From NCBI GenBank assembly GCA_945901025.1, contig CAMDJW010000002.1, positions 1 through 64,000 on the forward strand: 64,000 nt of DNA, in the 5' to 3' direction. Made by a program: the position numbers and the translations under genes. Positions 29,489 to 38,600 of this stretch are shown here, piece by piece. Each line of letters opens with the position of its first letter. Position 1 is the stretch's first letter. The notes beneath the pieces were generated by a model. That model had not been told where the DNA came from. It did not search any database and saw nothing but the letters and a program-made list of their open reading frames with translations. This DNA comes from Spirosoma fluviale. GTDB taxonomy: Bacteria > Bacteroidota > Bacteroidia > Cytophagales > Spirosomataceae.

Positions 29489-30760
29489 ATGATTATACCA
29501 TTTAAGTCAGTTAGTATTTCTCACCGAACCGCTCCACTCACCATTCGTGAAATGGTGGCTTTGAATGAGGAAGAAAGCAAGGCGTTTGCGATCAAGTGCA
29601 AAGACCTTTTTGGCCTAAGTGAATTATTGATTGTGTCCACATGTAATCGTACGGAGTTATATTATACAACTCAACAAAACATCTCAGAGGATTTAGTAAA
29701 AGCCCTTTTAATTGAAAAAGGAATCGAAATAACCTCAGAATTTCTAAACTATTTTAAGCATCTAAATGAAACGGAGGATTCTTTAAGGCACCTTTTTGAA
29801 GTGGCAACAGGTTTGCAATCCAAAGTAGTGGGTGATTTACAAATCCCCAATCAGATTAAAAAAGCATATCAATTAGCAGCGGATTTAAATTTAGCAGGAC
29901 CTTATTTGCATCGCTTGATGCATACTATTTTTTATTCCAATAAGCGTGTTGCGCAAGAAACATCTTTCAGAGACGGTGCGGCTTCCGTTTCATACGCCAC
30001 TGTAGCGCTAGCAGAAGAGCTTTCACAGGCAATTCCCCAGCCTAAAGTTTTGATATTAGGTTTAGGTGAAATCGGCTTAGATGTTTGCAAAAACATGGAA
30101 GAAAAAGATTTTGCTGAATTCACCATCATGAATCGGACGCAAGAAAAAGCGGAGAAAATAGCTCAAGGAATGCCTTTCCGAGTAGCGCCGTTTTCTGATT
30201 TATGGGAAGAAATTTCAAAAGCAGATATTATTATTTCATCGGTTCGAACGGAAAGCCCAATCATCACCCTGGATGAAATAAAAAAACTTCAAGTACTTTC
30301 CTTTAAATACTTCATCGACTTATCGGTACCCAGAAGTATCGAAGATGGAATTGAAAAGAATCCTGGGATCTTACTTTATAACATTGACTCCTTAAAAGAA
30401 AGAGCTGATGAAGCTTTAGCGGCCCGAATGGCCTCTGTGCCAGATGTTCGCGTTATTATTGAGGAAAGCATCGTTAGTTTTAATGATTGGTCTAAGGAAA
30501 TGGAAGTATCTCCTACGATTCATAAATTAAAGAGTGCGCTTGAAAATATCAGAAAAGAAGAGATCAACCGACATATTAAAGGGTTGAATAAGGACGAAAT
30601 AGAAAAGTTGGAGAAAATCACCGCTAACTTAGTCCAAAAAATCATGAAGCAGCCCATTCTTCATTTAAAAGCCGCCTGCAAAAGAGGTGAATCAGAGAAA
30701 ATGGTTGATATTTTGAACGAACTGTTCAATTTAGAGCATATAGAAGAATTTGAATCCTAA
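29489..30760 (+). CDS. hemA: Glutamyl-tRNA reductase
   Basis: 'LLIVSTCNRTELYYTT', 'KVLILGLGEIGLDVCKNM', 'FIDLSVPRSIE'. Confidence 0.95.
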   Translation: MIIPFKSVSISHRTAPLTIREMVALNEEESKAFAIKCKDLFGLSELLIVSTCNRTELYYTTQQNISEDLVKALLIEKGIEITSEFLNYFKHLNETEDSLRHLFEVATGLQSKVVGDLQIPNQIKKAYQLAADLNLAGPYLHRLMHTIFYSNKRVAQETSFRDGAASVSYATVALAEELSQAIPQPKVLILGLGEIGLDVCKNMEEKDFAEFTIMNRTQEKAEKIAQGMPFRVAPFSDLWEEISKADIIISSVRTESPIITLDEIKKLQVLSFKYFIDLSVPRSIEDGIEKNPGILLYNIDSLKERADEALAARMASVPDVRVIIEESIVSFNDWSKEMEVSPTIHKLKSALENIRKEEINRHIKGLNKDEIEKLEKITANLVQKIMKQPILHLKAACKRGESEKMVDILNELFNLEHIEEFES

Positions 30761-30772
30761 TTTTTTCCGTGC

Positions 30773-31222
30773 ATGGACAGCAAGGTTTTAAACCAATTGG
30801 CCCGTTATTGCGCCTACCAAGAACGCTGCATCTCTGAAATCAAACAAAAAATGAAGGACTTGCTTGTGTACGAGTCAGACCAACCCACCTACCTATCTTG
30901 GCTTTCAGAAAATAATTATTTGAATGAAGCTCGGTTCGTCGAACTGTATGTTCGATCAAAATTCAATCAAAAACATTGGGGTCGAAATAAAATAATGTTT
31001 GAGTTAAAAAAAAGAGGGATTCCCGATTCCATGCTTATTACTGCGTGGAATGACATCGATGAGGCTGATTACATCGGTCAATTAACAAAAATTTTGCATA
31101 AGAAAAAGGCGGAATTGAAGACGGGGACGAGCCAAAAAAAATACCAAAAGTGTTATGCGTTTGCCCTTTCAAAAGGATATGAGTCAAGTCTAATTGTGGC
31201 TCACCTAAAAGGCCTTTTTTGA
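30773..31222 (+). CDS. recX: RecX family regulatory protein
   Basis: 'YCAYQERCISEIKQKMKDL', 'WLSENNYLNEARFVELYVRSKFNQKHWGRNKIMFELKKRGI'. Confidence 0.85.
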   Translation: MDSKVLNQLARYCAYQERCISEIKQKMKDLLVYESDQPTYLSWLSENNYLNEARFVELYVRSKFNQKHWGRNKIMFELKKRGIPDSMLITAWNDIDEADYIGQLTKILHKKKAELKTGTSQKKYQKCYAFALSKGYESSLIVAHLKGLF

Positions 31223-31227
31223 TTTAA

Positions 31228-31258
31228 TTTGCTAAAAAACATTTTTTTTATACCTTTG
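31228..31258 (+). promoter_or_regulatory. Bacteroidetes-type promoter of the tyrosine leader-aminotransferase-tyrA operon
   Basis: TTTG (31228-31231) - 19 nt - TACCTTTG (31251-31258), matching TTTG/TAnnTTTG. Confidence 0.75.
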
Positions 31259-31262
31259 GGGC

Positions 31263-31328
31263 ATGAATTTTGAAAACAAAACGTATTACATCGGATATTA
31301 TTACGCAGGGTATTTCCATTGCGAATAG
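31263..31328 (+). CDS. Putative tyrosine-rich attenuator leader peptide MNFENKTYYIGYYYAGYFHCE
   Basis: ATG at 31263, 21 codons, TAG at 31326-31328; Tyr at codons 8,9,12,13,14,17 and Phe at 3,18. Below the ORF-track length cutoff. Lies between promoter and terminator/antiterminator. Confidence 0.82.
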   Translation: MNFENKTYYIGYYYAGYFHCE

Positions 31329-31386
31329 CCGGTTACATAGGTTTTAAATATAACTTACTAACAACCGGCCCTTCGTCGGTTTTTTT
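31328..31386 (+). promoter_or_regulatory. Transcription attenuator: mutually exclusive antiterminator and intrinsic terminator
   Basis: Antiterminator GCCGGTT (31328-31334)/AACCGGC (31363-31369); terminator AACCGGC (31363-31369)-CCTTC-GTCGGTT (31375-31381) plus TTTTT. AACCGGC is shared by both. Confidence 0.85.
31363..31386 (+). terminator. Leader (attenuator) terminator
   Basis: 7-bp stem (one G-U) with 5-nt loop and U-tract, ending 5 nt before the aminotransferase ATG. Confidence 0.8.
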
Positions 31387-31391
31387 GTTTT

Positions 31392-32567
31392 ATGAGCTTA
31401 CATATATCCACAGCATCTAGGTTAAATTCCGTTGAAGAATATTATTTTTCAACCAAATTAAAGCAGATAGCCCAATTTAAAGCAGAGGGAATTCCAGTCA
31501 TTAATATTGGCATTGGTAGTCCCGATTTGGCCCCTTCGCAAAAAACGATTGATGCCCTAACGGCTGCTGCAGCAAATCCGAATAACCATGCCTACCAAGG
31601 ATACCAAGGAATTCCGGCATTAAGAAAGGCATTTGCTGATTTTTATGCCACTCATTATCAGGTGGCCTTAAATTCCGATTCTGAGGTTCTTCCATTGATT
31701 GGGTCCAAGGAAGGAATTATGCACATAGCCATGGCCTATTTAGAAGCTGGGGACGAAACGCTAATTCCAAATCCTGGATATCCTACGTACCAAGCAGCTT
31801 GTGCTTTAGCCGGTGCAAAAGTGTTAACCTACGAATTATCTGAAAAAACAGGTTGGCTTCCCGATTTGGAAGCGCTTGAATTAAGGGATTTATCGAAGGT
31901 GAAAATCATGTGGGTAAACTATCCACATATGCCAACTGGAGCAAAAGCGGATCATGCATTTTTTGAAGAATTGAGAAAATTCGCGCTAAAACATTCTATT
32001 TTAATCGTGAATGACAACCCATATAGCTTCATTTTAAATGATAAACCCATATCGATGTTATCCGTTCCCGGAATGATGGAGGTGGGCATTGAATTAAATT
32101 CCTTGTCTAAATCTCATAATATGGCGGGCTGGAGAATAGGTGCCCTATTAGGCAAATCGGAATTTTTAAATCCTGTTTTAAAGTTTAAGTCCAACATGGA
32201 TTCAGGTATGTTTTTGCCATTACAATTAGCAGCCGTTGAAGCTCTTTCGGCAGATACCAAGTGGTTTGAACAACAAAATTTACTTTATAAGTCGCGCCAA
32301 AAACGTGTTTTTGAACTACTAGATTTATTAGCCTGCACCTATGACCAAGCGCAATCGGGTATGTTTGTATGGGCAAAAACGCCCAAAATTTATAGCTCAG
32401 GCTATGAATTATCGGATCAAATATTAATTGAAAATGCGGTATTCATAACACCTGGAGGGATATTTGGTTCTCAAGGAAATGAATATATCCGTATATCTTT
32501 ATGTGCCAAAGAGGAAGTTTTTAAAGAAGTCATTCAGCGCATTAAATCTAAATCAAATGGAATCTAA
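31392..32567 (+). CDS. Class I/II pyridoxal-phosphate aminotransferase (probably aromatic/aspartate-type in tyrosine synthesis)
   Basis: 'INIGIGSPDLAPSQKTIDAL', 'LIPNPGYPTYQAACALAGAK', 'ELNSLSKSHNMAGWRIGALLG' (PLP Lys); overlaps tyrA by 11 nt. Confidence 0.9.
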   Translation: MSLHISTASRLNSVEEYYFSTKLKQIAQFKAEGIPVINIGIGSPDLAPSQKTIDALTAAAANPNNHAYQGYQGIPALRKAFADFYATHYQVALNSDSEVLPLIGSKEGIMHIAMAYLEAGDETLIPNPGYPTYQAACALAGAKVLTYELSEKTGWLPDLEALELRDLSKVKIMWVNYPHMPTGAKADHAFFEELRKFALKHSILIVNDNPYSFILNDKPISMLSVPGMMEVGIELNSLSKSHNMAGWRIGALLGKSEFLNPVLKFKSNMDSGMFLPLQLAAVEALSADTKWFEQQNLLYKSRQKRVFELLDLLACTYDQAQSGMFVWAKTPKIYSSGYELSDQILIENAVFITPGGIFGSQGNEYIRISLCAKEEVFKEVIQRIKSKSNGI

Positions 32568-33429
32568 ACAAAAGGTAGGGATTATCGGCATTGGGTTAAT
32601 TGGCGGTTCCATTGCATTAGGACTACGTGAAAGCGGTTGGGCTTCTGAAATAATCGGCATCGATACTAATCCAGAACACCAATCAAAGGCTTTATCGCTT
32701 CGATTAGTTGACCGTGTGATGATGTGGGAAAACGCATTGAATGAAGTAGATATTTTTGTTACATCCACCCCAGTTGATGTATTAGTCAGCATCATTCCAA
32801 AAATATTAGACCAATTAAAACCTCATCAATTGATCATCGAGGTAGGTTCTACAAAAAGTCCCGTATTTGAAGCGTTAAAAAATCACCCAAAACGCGCCCA
32901 ATTCGTTTCAACACACCCAATGGCGGGCACCGAATTTTCGGGTCCTGAAGCGGCTGTTCTTGGGCTTTTTAAAAACAAAACCTGTGTCATTTGCGATAAA
33001 GAATTAAGCTCAGCTTCAGCCATACAAATCATTGAAGACCTCTATACCCATGGCCTAAATATGCAATTGATTTACATGGATTCCATCGGCCACGATGTTC
33101 ATACGGCCTATATTTCACATATTTCTCATATCTGTTCCTTTGCCCTGGCAAACACCGTTTTGGAAAAAGAAAAGGATGAAAAAAGAATTTTCGAATTGGC
33201 TTCCACGGGTTTTGAATCGACGGTTCGTTTAGCCAAATCCTCCCCAGAAACCTGGAGCCAGATATTCCACCAGAACCAAGAAAATTTATTGGATGTCTTA
33301 GACGAATACATCAATACGCTGCTTAAATATAAAGGTTTAATGCTCGCTGGAAGCTATGATAAACTCAAAGATGAGTTAAGCAAAGCCAATGACATAGGCA
33401 GAATTCTAAACAATAAAAAAGGCCTTTAG
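32557..33429 (+). CDS. tyrA: Prephenate dehydrogenase
   Basis: 'VGIIGIGLIGGSIALGLRESGWASEIIGID', 'STHPMAGTEFSGPEAA', 'HDVHTAYISHISHICSFALA'. Start at MESKQKVG (32557) rather than 32464. Confidence 0.9.
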   Translation: MESKQKVGIIGIGLIGGSIALGLRESGWASEIIGIDTNPEHQSKALSLRLVDRVMMWENALNEVDIFVTSTPVDVLVSIIPKILDQLKPHQLIIEVGSTKSPVFEALKNHPKRAQFVSTHPMAGTEFSGPEAAVLGLFKNKTCVICDKELSSASAIQIIEDLYTHGLNMQLIYMDSIGHDVHTAYISHISHICSFALANTVLEKEKDEKRIFELASTGFESTVRLAKSSPETWSQIFHQNQENLLDVLDEYINTLLKYKGLMLAGSYDKLKDELSKANDIGRILNNKKGL

Positions 33430-33452
33430 GTGAGTTCCTAAAAGCCTTTTTC
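33415..33452. terminator. Intrinsic terminator between convergent tyrA and DUF1080 gene
   Basis: AAAAAGGC-c-TTTAGG / CCTAAA-a-GCCTTTTT hairpin. Confidence 0.85.
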
Positions 33453-33468
33453 GATATTATCATTTCGG

Positions 33469-34326
33469 CTATTTACGCTTCTTTTTAAACGTGCAATCGC
33501 TTGGTTTTGACTTAATAAAATAGGATTTATAATTTAAGGCTAATGGATCCATGCAGCCTTCTAAGTTTAGAATTTCAATATTTTTGAACTCAACGGGATG
33601 GCTTTCACTTTGTAGTGAGATATAGCCATCAGTCAACAACTGTCCCTTTGTTCCAAAAACAACTTCTTGGCCACTGACATTGCCACCACCAATTTGAGGC
33701 TTTTGATAAGATAGAACACTTTGTTCATTAATTAAATGTTGGACCAAAGAATCTCCCAACACATAAACTTCCGCTTTTACCCATTGATCACCATGATAGG
33801 TTTCTGAAGTAGAATTGATGCAATGTGGGGTAAATAATTTCCCATTCATTTCCACATTCGTTCCTGGCGTACATAAATTACACGTGGTACGCTTATCCTT
33901 TCCATTGCCACCCAACAATTGGACTTCGATCGAAACCGGAAAATCCTGATTTTTCCCCATCGTTTGAGGAGCTTGGCCATGAATCATAATTCCGCTATTT
34001 CGCGTGGCCCATCCCGGACCGTTAATGGCTTGATCCCCCACAAATCGGTAGTTCAAACGTATGCGGTAATAGCTGAATTTGTCTTTATAAAAAATATGAC
34101 CAAATCGTTCATTAAATGAATCGTAAGCATCATATCTCACGACTAGTTTGCCATCTTCAACGCGAAAGGTGTTTCCAAAATTTTCGCCAGAAGCATAGTT
34201 TCGAATTTTCGGAGTCCAACCTGTCAAATCCTTCCCATTAAACATGGAGATCCATTCTTCTTTAGAAGCTTTTTGCCCCATTAAACTAGTGGAGACAAAC
34301 AATAAAAGCAGTCCTAATTTTTTCAT
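33469..34326 (-). CDS. DUF1080 secreted protein with C-terminal GCxDPxAxNY...C motif
   Basis: 'EWISMFNGKDLTGWTPKI', 'NSGIMIHGQAPQTM', 'SIEVQLLGG'; tail 'LEGCMDPLALNYKSYFIKSKPSDC'. Confidence 0.85.
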   Translation of the reverse strand: MKKLGLLLLFVSTSLMGQKASKEEWISMFNGKDLTGWTPKIRNYASGENFGNTFRVEDGKLVVRYDAYDSFNERFGHIFYKDKFSYYRIRLNYRFVGDQAINGPGWATRNSGIMIHGQAPQTMGKNQDFPVSIEVQLLGGNGKDKRTTCNLCTPGTNVEMNGKLFTPHCINSTSETYHGDQWVKAEVYVLGDSLVQHLINEQSVLSYQKPQIGGGNVSGQEVVFGTKGQLLTDGYISLQSESHPVEFKNIEILNLEGCMDPLALNYKSYFIKSKPSDCTFKKKRK

Positions 34327-35633
34327 AATAAGTTTAGTTTTTTAAGTATATGATTTCCTAGTTTTTTTCCTTGTGATTGACCCGAAGTGATACCATCCAT
34401 AAAATGAATCCCCCCATATAAACGTGAAATACTCGCTTCCTCAGCCGCCTGATGAAAAGAAGTAAAAGGTCTAGCCTCAATGCCATATCTCGTTTCCACC
34501 GTATCCACATAAGAAAAATTTTCTCCTATGAAATGTGTTAATATCACAGCGGCAGTAGATGAGACCGTTGAATGGCCACTCGGATACTCCGGAAATGGAG
34601 GAGTCTGTAAAAAGGGTTTCCATGTAGGGTCAATTAATTTTCTGACGGCTGTTTCAGGGCGAATGCGATTGCTGTGGTATTTCTCACGCCAACAAACCCA
34701 AAAGGCGTCTTGCATGCTGACAGATAATACGGTGCGGACCAATAAACTATACCCGAAATCCAATTTTTTCTTTGCACAGGCTATGGCTGAAATACCCATC
34801 CAATGTGCGCCAGGAGAAATCTTTTTCATGGCAATAAGTAAATGACCATTGGAGGACAGTGCAAAAGGATTACAGTCCCAAAATGCGGCAATTTTCTGCT
34901 CTTCCTGTTTTTTACCCACCAAATAAACCTGGTTTGCTAACGTATAAAATTCAGAACGCTGATCGCTTGAATATGCTTTAGGAGGTTCAATTTCAAATTC
35001 TGAAACTTCAGACTCAGACAATGAATAATTTCTGATTTTAGCAAAATAGGGTTCAACGGCCGGAAAGTACCCTGGGGGAGTTGGATACCAATATCCTTCT
35101 TTTTTATCAGGGGTATATCGTGGAAAGTTAGACAGTGTATTGTACCGGTCAGCTTTTGCATATCCTAATATATTCTTGGCTACCAATGCGCCAATAGCCT
35201 TAGAATTTTCTACCACCTCTGAAGATAAGCCAATCGATTTGCATGAGTCCAAGTAATTATTTTCCCATAGTTCCATCCGCTTGCCTGAGGGCTGGATTTT
35301 TTTGGAGACTTCCATCATCGCAATGATAGCTGCTAAATTAGGATCAGAATTCGTAAAATCGATTTTCTCGAAAATTGGATATCCATTCAAATGTTCCGAA
35401 ATACGAGGTAGGGTTGAGTCATGTGATGCCATTACCTGATATCCTGCTAAGCAAGTATAGGAGAAAAATCGCATGGCTAAAGGCGGATTAGTTACATCGT
35501 GTACCATCAATTCCGTCATTTCACCCAACACCTTATCAATCTCACGACCCGTAAATTCTACTTTTTTATTTTCTGTTTTACAAGATAAAATAGTGCCTAA
35601 AAACACCGTAAATAATAAAATATTCCTCATCAT
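34323..35633 (-). CDS. PAP2/vanadium-dependent haloperoxidase-like lipoprotein
   Basis: Lipobox 'LGTILSC'; 'REKYHSNRIRPETAV', 'FPEYPSGHSTVSS', 'SRLYGGIHFMDGITSGQSQGK' active-site motifs. Confidence 0.85.
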   Translation of the reverse strand: MMRNILLFTVFLGTILSCKTENKKVEFTGREIDKVLGEMTELMVHDVTNPPLAMRFFSYTCLAGYQVMASHDSTLPRISEHLNGYPIFEKIDFTNSDPNLAAIIAMMEVSKKIQPSGKRMELWENNYLDSCKSIGLSSEVVENSKAIGALVAKNILGYAKADRYNTLSNFPRYTPDKKEGYWYPTPPGYFPAVEPYFAKIRNYSLSESEVSEFEIEPPKAYSSDQRSEFYTLANQVYLVGKKQEEQKIAAFWDCNPFALSSNGHLLIAMKKISPGAHWMGISAIACAKKKLDFGYSLLVRTVLSVSMQDAFWVCWREKYHSNRIRPETAVRKLIDPTWKPFLQTPPFPEYPSGHSTVSSTAAVILTHFIGENFSYVDTVETRYGIEARPFTSFHQAAEEASISRLYGGIHFMDGITSGQSQGKKLGNHILKKLNLL

Positions 35634-38600
35634 TTCAGCATTTTATAAGACTCCACACCCAATGAATTAATACCAAAATACCAATGATCTTCTACCTTCA
35701 AAATAGACCTTACATCCCCTTTCAGCCAAAATCCACTCTTTTTTTGCGGCACCACCTTAAAATTCAATTGGCCATCTCCCAGCAACAAAAGTCCATAATT
35801 GGAATCCATTTTCCCTATTCGCAATTTTGCATGATTGATATTACCCGCCATAACTATATCTAAATGACCATCAGCATTCATATCTGCTAATTGAAAAGCA
35901 AAAATGGGCGAAGACTGCACGATAGAAGGCAAAGGTTTAGATTCGTATTTACCTCCAGCATTTAGACTAAATAAAGATGTTTTTAATTCAGTGGCTTGAT
36001 AAATCTTAGCGTCTTTTAATTCATCCTCTGTAAAAATATCTGATAGCTTGGCTTCGGCAAAACTTTGATAATCTGTAAATCGAGGACGCATCAATGAAAT
36101 CTGCTCCAATAATTCATCTCTAGTTAAAAATGGCACTTTAATTCCTTTTACATACGTGGTTAAAATCGGCTCAACGGATCCATTGGAGTCAAAATCTTTT
36201 ACATATAACTCCATGGGTTCTGCGATAGAAGCCTTATACTGTGAATTTAATCCTTGGTTCCCAACCAACATCTCAAACTTCCCGTCTTTATTTAAATCCT
36301 CAATCATTAGCGTATTCCATAAGCCTGAAGGGGATTCATCAAAAAATGTCTTCGTGACATTTATCGATTTACCCTTATCAAAATTGAAAATTTGCAAAGG
36401 CATAAACTCACCAATAATAATCAATTCATATTTCTGGTCTCCATTCAAATCTTTAAATTCCGCATCTGTGACCATGCCTACCGATTCAATCTCAGGATAA
36501 TTTTTACTTACATCCAAAAATTTCCCATTGCCTTGATTTAACAATAATTGGCTCTGGGGAACTTGGGGATATTGGCCTGGAATGACCCGAGCACCCACAA
36601 ATAAATCAGGTAATTTATCCCCATTTAAATCAATCTTAGTGACGCACGAATGAGAACCATTTGGATTAGGTAATTTGTTTTTAGATAAAGAGAAATTGCC
36701 CTTTCCATCATTCAAATAAATCCGATCTTGCAAATAAGTAGACGTAGGTTCCAAATTAGCATAACCGCCACTAGCCACATATAAATCGACATCTCCGTCA
36801 GCATCCACATCCACGAACAAAGCATCTGAATCTTCAAAACCCTCAGAACCAGACAAGCCAACAGACTTAAATTGGCCCCCTTTTTGCTGGAGAAATAAAT
36901 GAGCAGGTTTTCCTTGTGAAGCGCCTACAAAAATATCGGAAAGACCATCTTGATTGACATCGGAAGATTTTAAAATGGGCCCTACGAAAGACAAGGGATT
37001 GACTAGTTGTGTTTGTCGCTTAAAATCATTCACCGGATTCGCTCCAGGGTTTTGAATTAAGGGTTCAGCCCGAACGAAATACGATTTGTTTTCAAGCTCT
37101 TTCGTTTGAATTTGCTTAGCATCTTTCTCAAAAAAAGAAATGTTTTTAACTTCTTTAACGCCCTTAAGCGTTTGAGATTTACCTGAATTCCAAAGCACTT
37201 TGACCGAATCAATCTTAGGTGTACTCCCTAATCCTACGTGCAGGCGAGGGCTCATACTGGATTGATATCCTCGATACATATTGGCATAAACAACTTGGGC
37301 TTGGCCATTTTGAAAGACGCTTACGTTGGCACCGGCACCTTGCGTATTTTCACCTAACCCATGTAAATCAATTGAAATAGATTTGTTTTCTTTGTAAACT
37401 TCGTTGCTCTTATTCTCATAAATAGAAGCCGGTTTATTGATGTTATTGACAATCAGCTCCAAATCTCCATCTCCGTCTAAATCTGCATAAGCGGCCCCAT
37501 TGCTATTGGTCGGCATTTCCAAACCCCAGTCGGCCGTTACATTTTTAAAAGTCGCATCCTTTTTATTTTTAAAAATATAATTGGACACATTGGACGCGGG
37601 CATTTTTTGCACAAGCTCCAAGACATTCTCCCTTTGAATCGAATTTTGATTATTCTGAACGTAATCTCCCATGTACTTCAGGAAATCTAAATTGGTATAA
37701 TCTCTTAAATACCCGTTGGACACAAAAAGATCTTTCCAGCCATCATTATCATAGTCAGCAAACAAAGCACTCCAGCTCCAATCCGTATTGGATATTCCGG
37801 CCAATTGGCCCACTTCTGAAAACATCGTGTTACCAGATGCATTTTGACCCAAATTCAATTGGAGCATATTGCGCATGATTTGATGTCCAAAACCAACCCT
37901 TAAATTAAAATCATACTTTTCATAATTATCGGGGGACATCAAAAGCTTTTGCCTTACATTATCTTCAGGCAACATGTCAAGCGTGAAAATATCGGGTAGT
38001 AGATCATTATTGACATCGGCGATATCGTTCCCCATGGAAAAGTGGGACATGTGGCCGATGCTTGAATTAATGGTATTGATGAATGATTTACCTTTCTGAT
38101 TGATGTATAAATAATCAGGGATGGTATAATCGTTGGACACGTAAAAATCGGGCCAACCGTCTTGATTGACATCTGAGATACCCACGGCTAAGCCATAAGA
38201 AAGTGTGGAACTCTGAATTCCTAATGCTTTTGTTTGATTGATGAATTTTCCTCCTTTGCCTGAATTGACAAAAAACTGTATCCCTGAATTCTCATCAGGT
38301 TTATTTAATAAATCGGCGGTACTAGATTCATCCAAAACTGGCAATGATTTTGGATTGTGGTTGACTAATATCATGTCAAGATCTTGGTCTCGATCATAGT
38401 CAAAGAAAACAGCATGCGTACTATTGGAAGGACTATCTAAGCCATAAAGTGCAGCCTCATCTTTGAATAAAGGGATGCCGGCTGGATCATTTCCTTGATT
38501 GATAAACAATTGATTTCTTTTTTTATCCGGCGGCAAATTTCCAGAATAACATAGGTAAATGTCTAATTTATTATCCCCATTAATATCCACAAAGCTTACC

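Noticed and set aside
31211-31222. AAAAGGCCTTTT palindrome at the end of recX as a recX terminator
   Set aside because: Inside the CDS, no loop-forming spacer and a short T-run; too weak to call.
31259-31391. T-box riboswitch or Tyr-tRNA-like element as explanation for the leader
   Set aside because: The leader is only ~130 nt, lacks a T-box sequence and specifier-stem architecture, and contains an intact Tyr-rich ORF; ribosome-mediated attenuation fits better.
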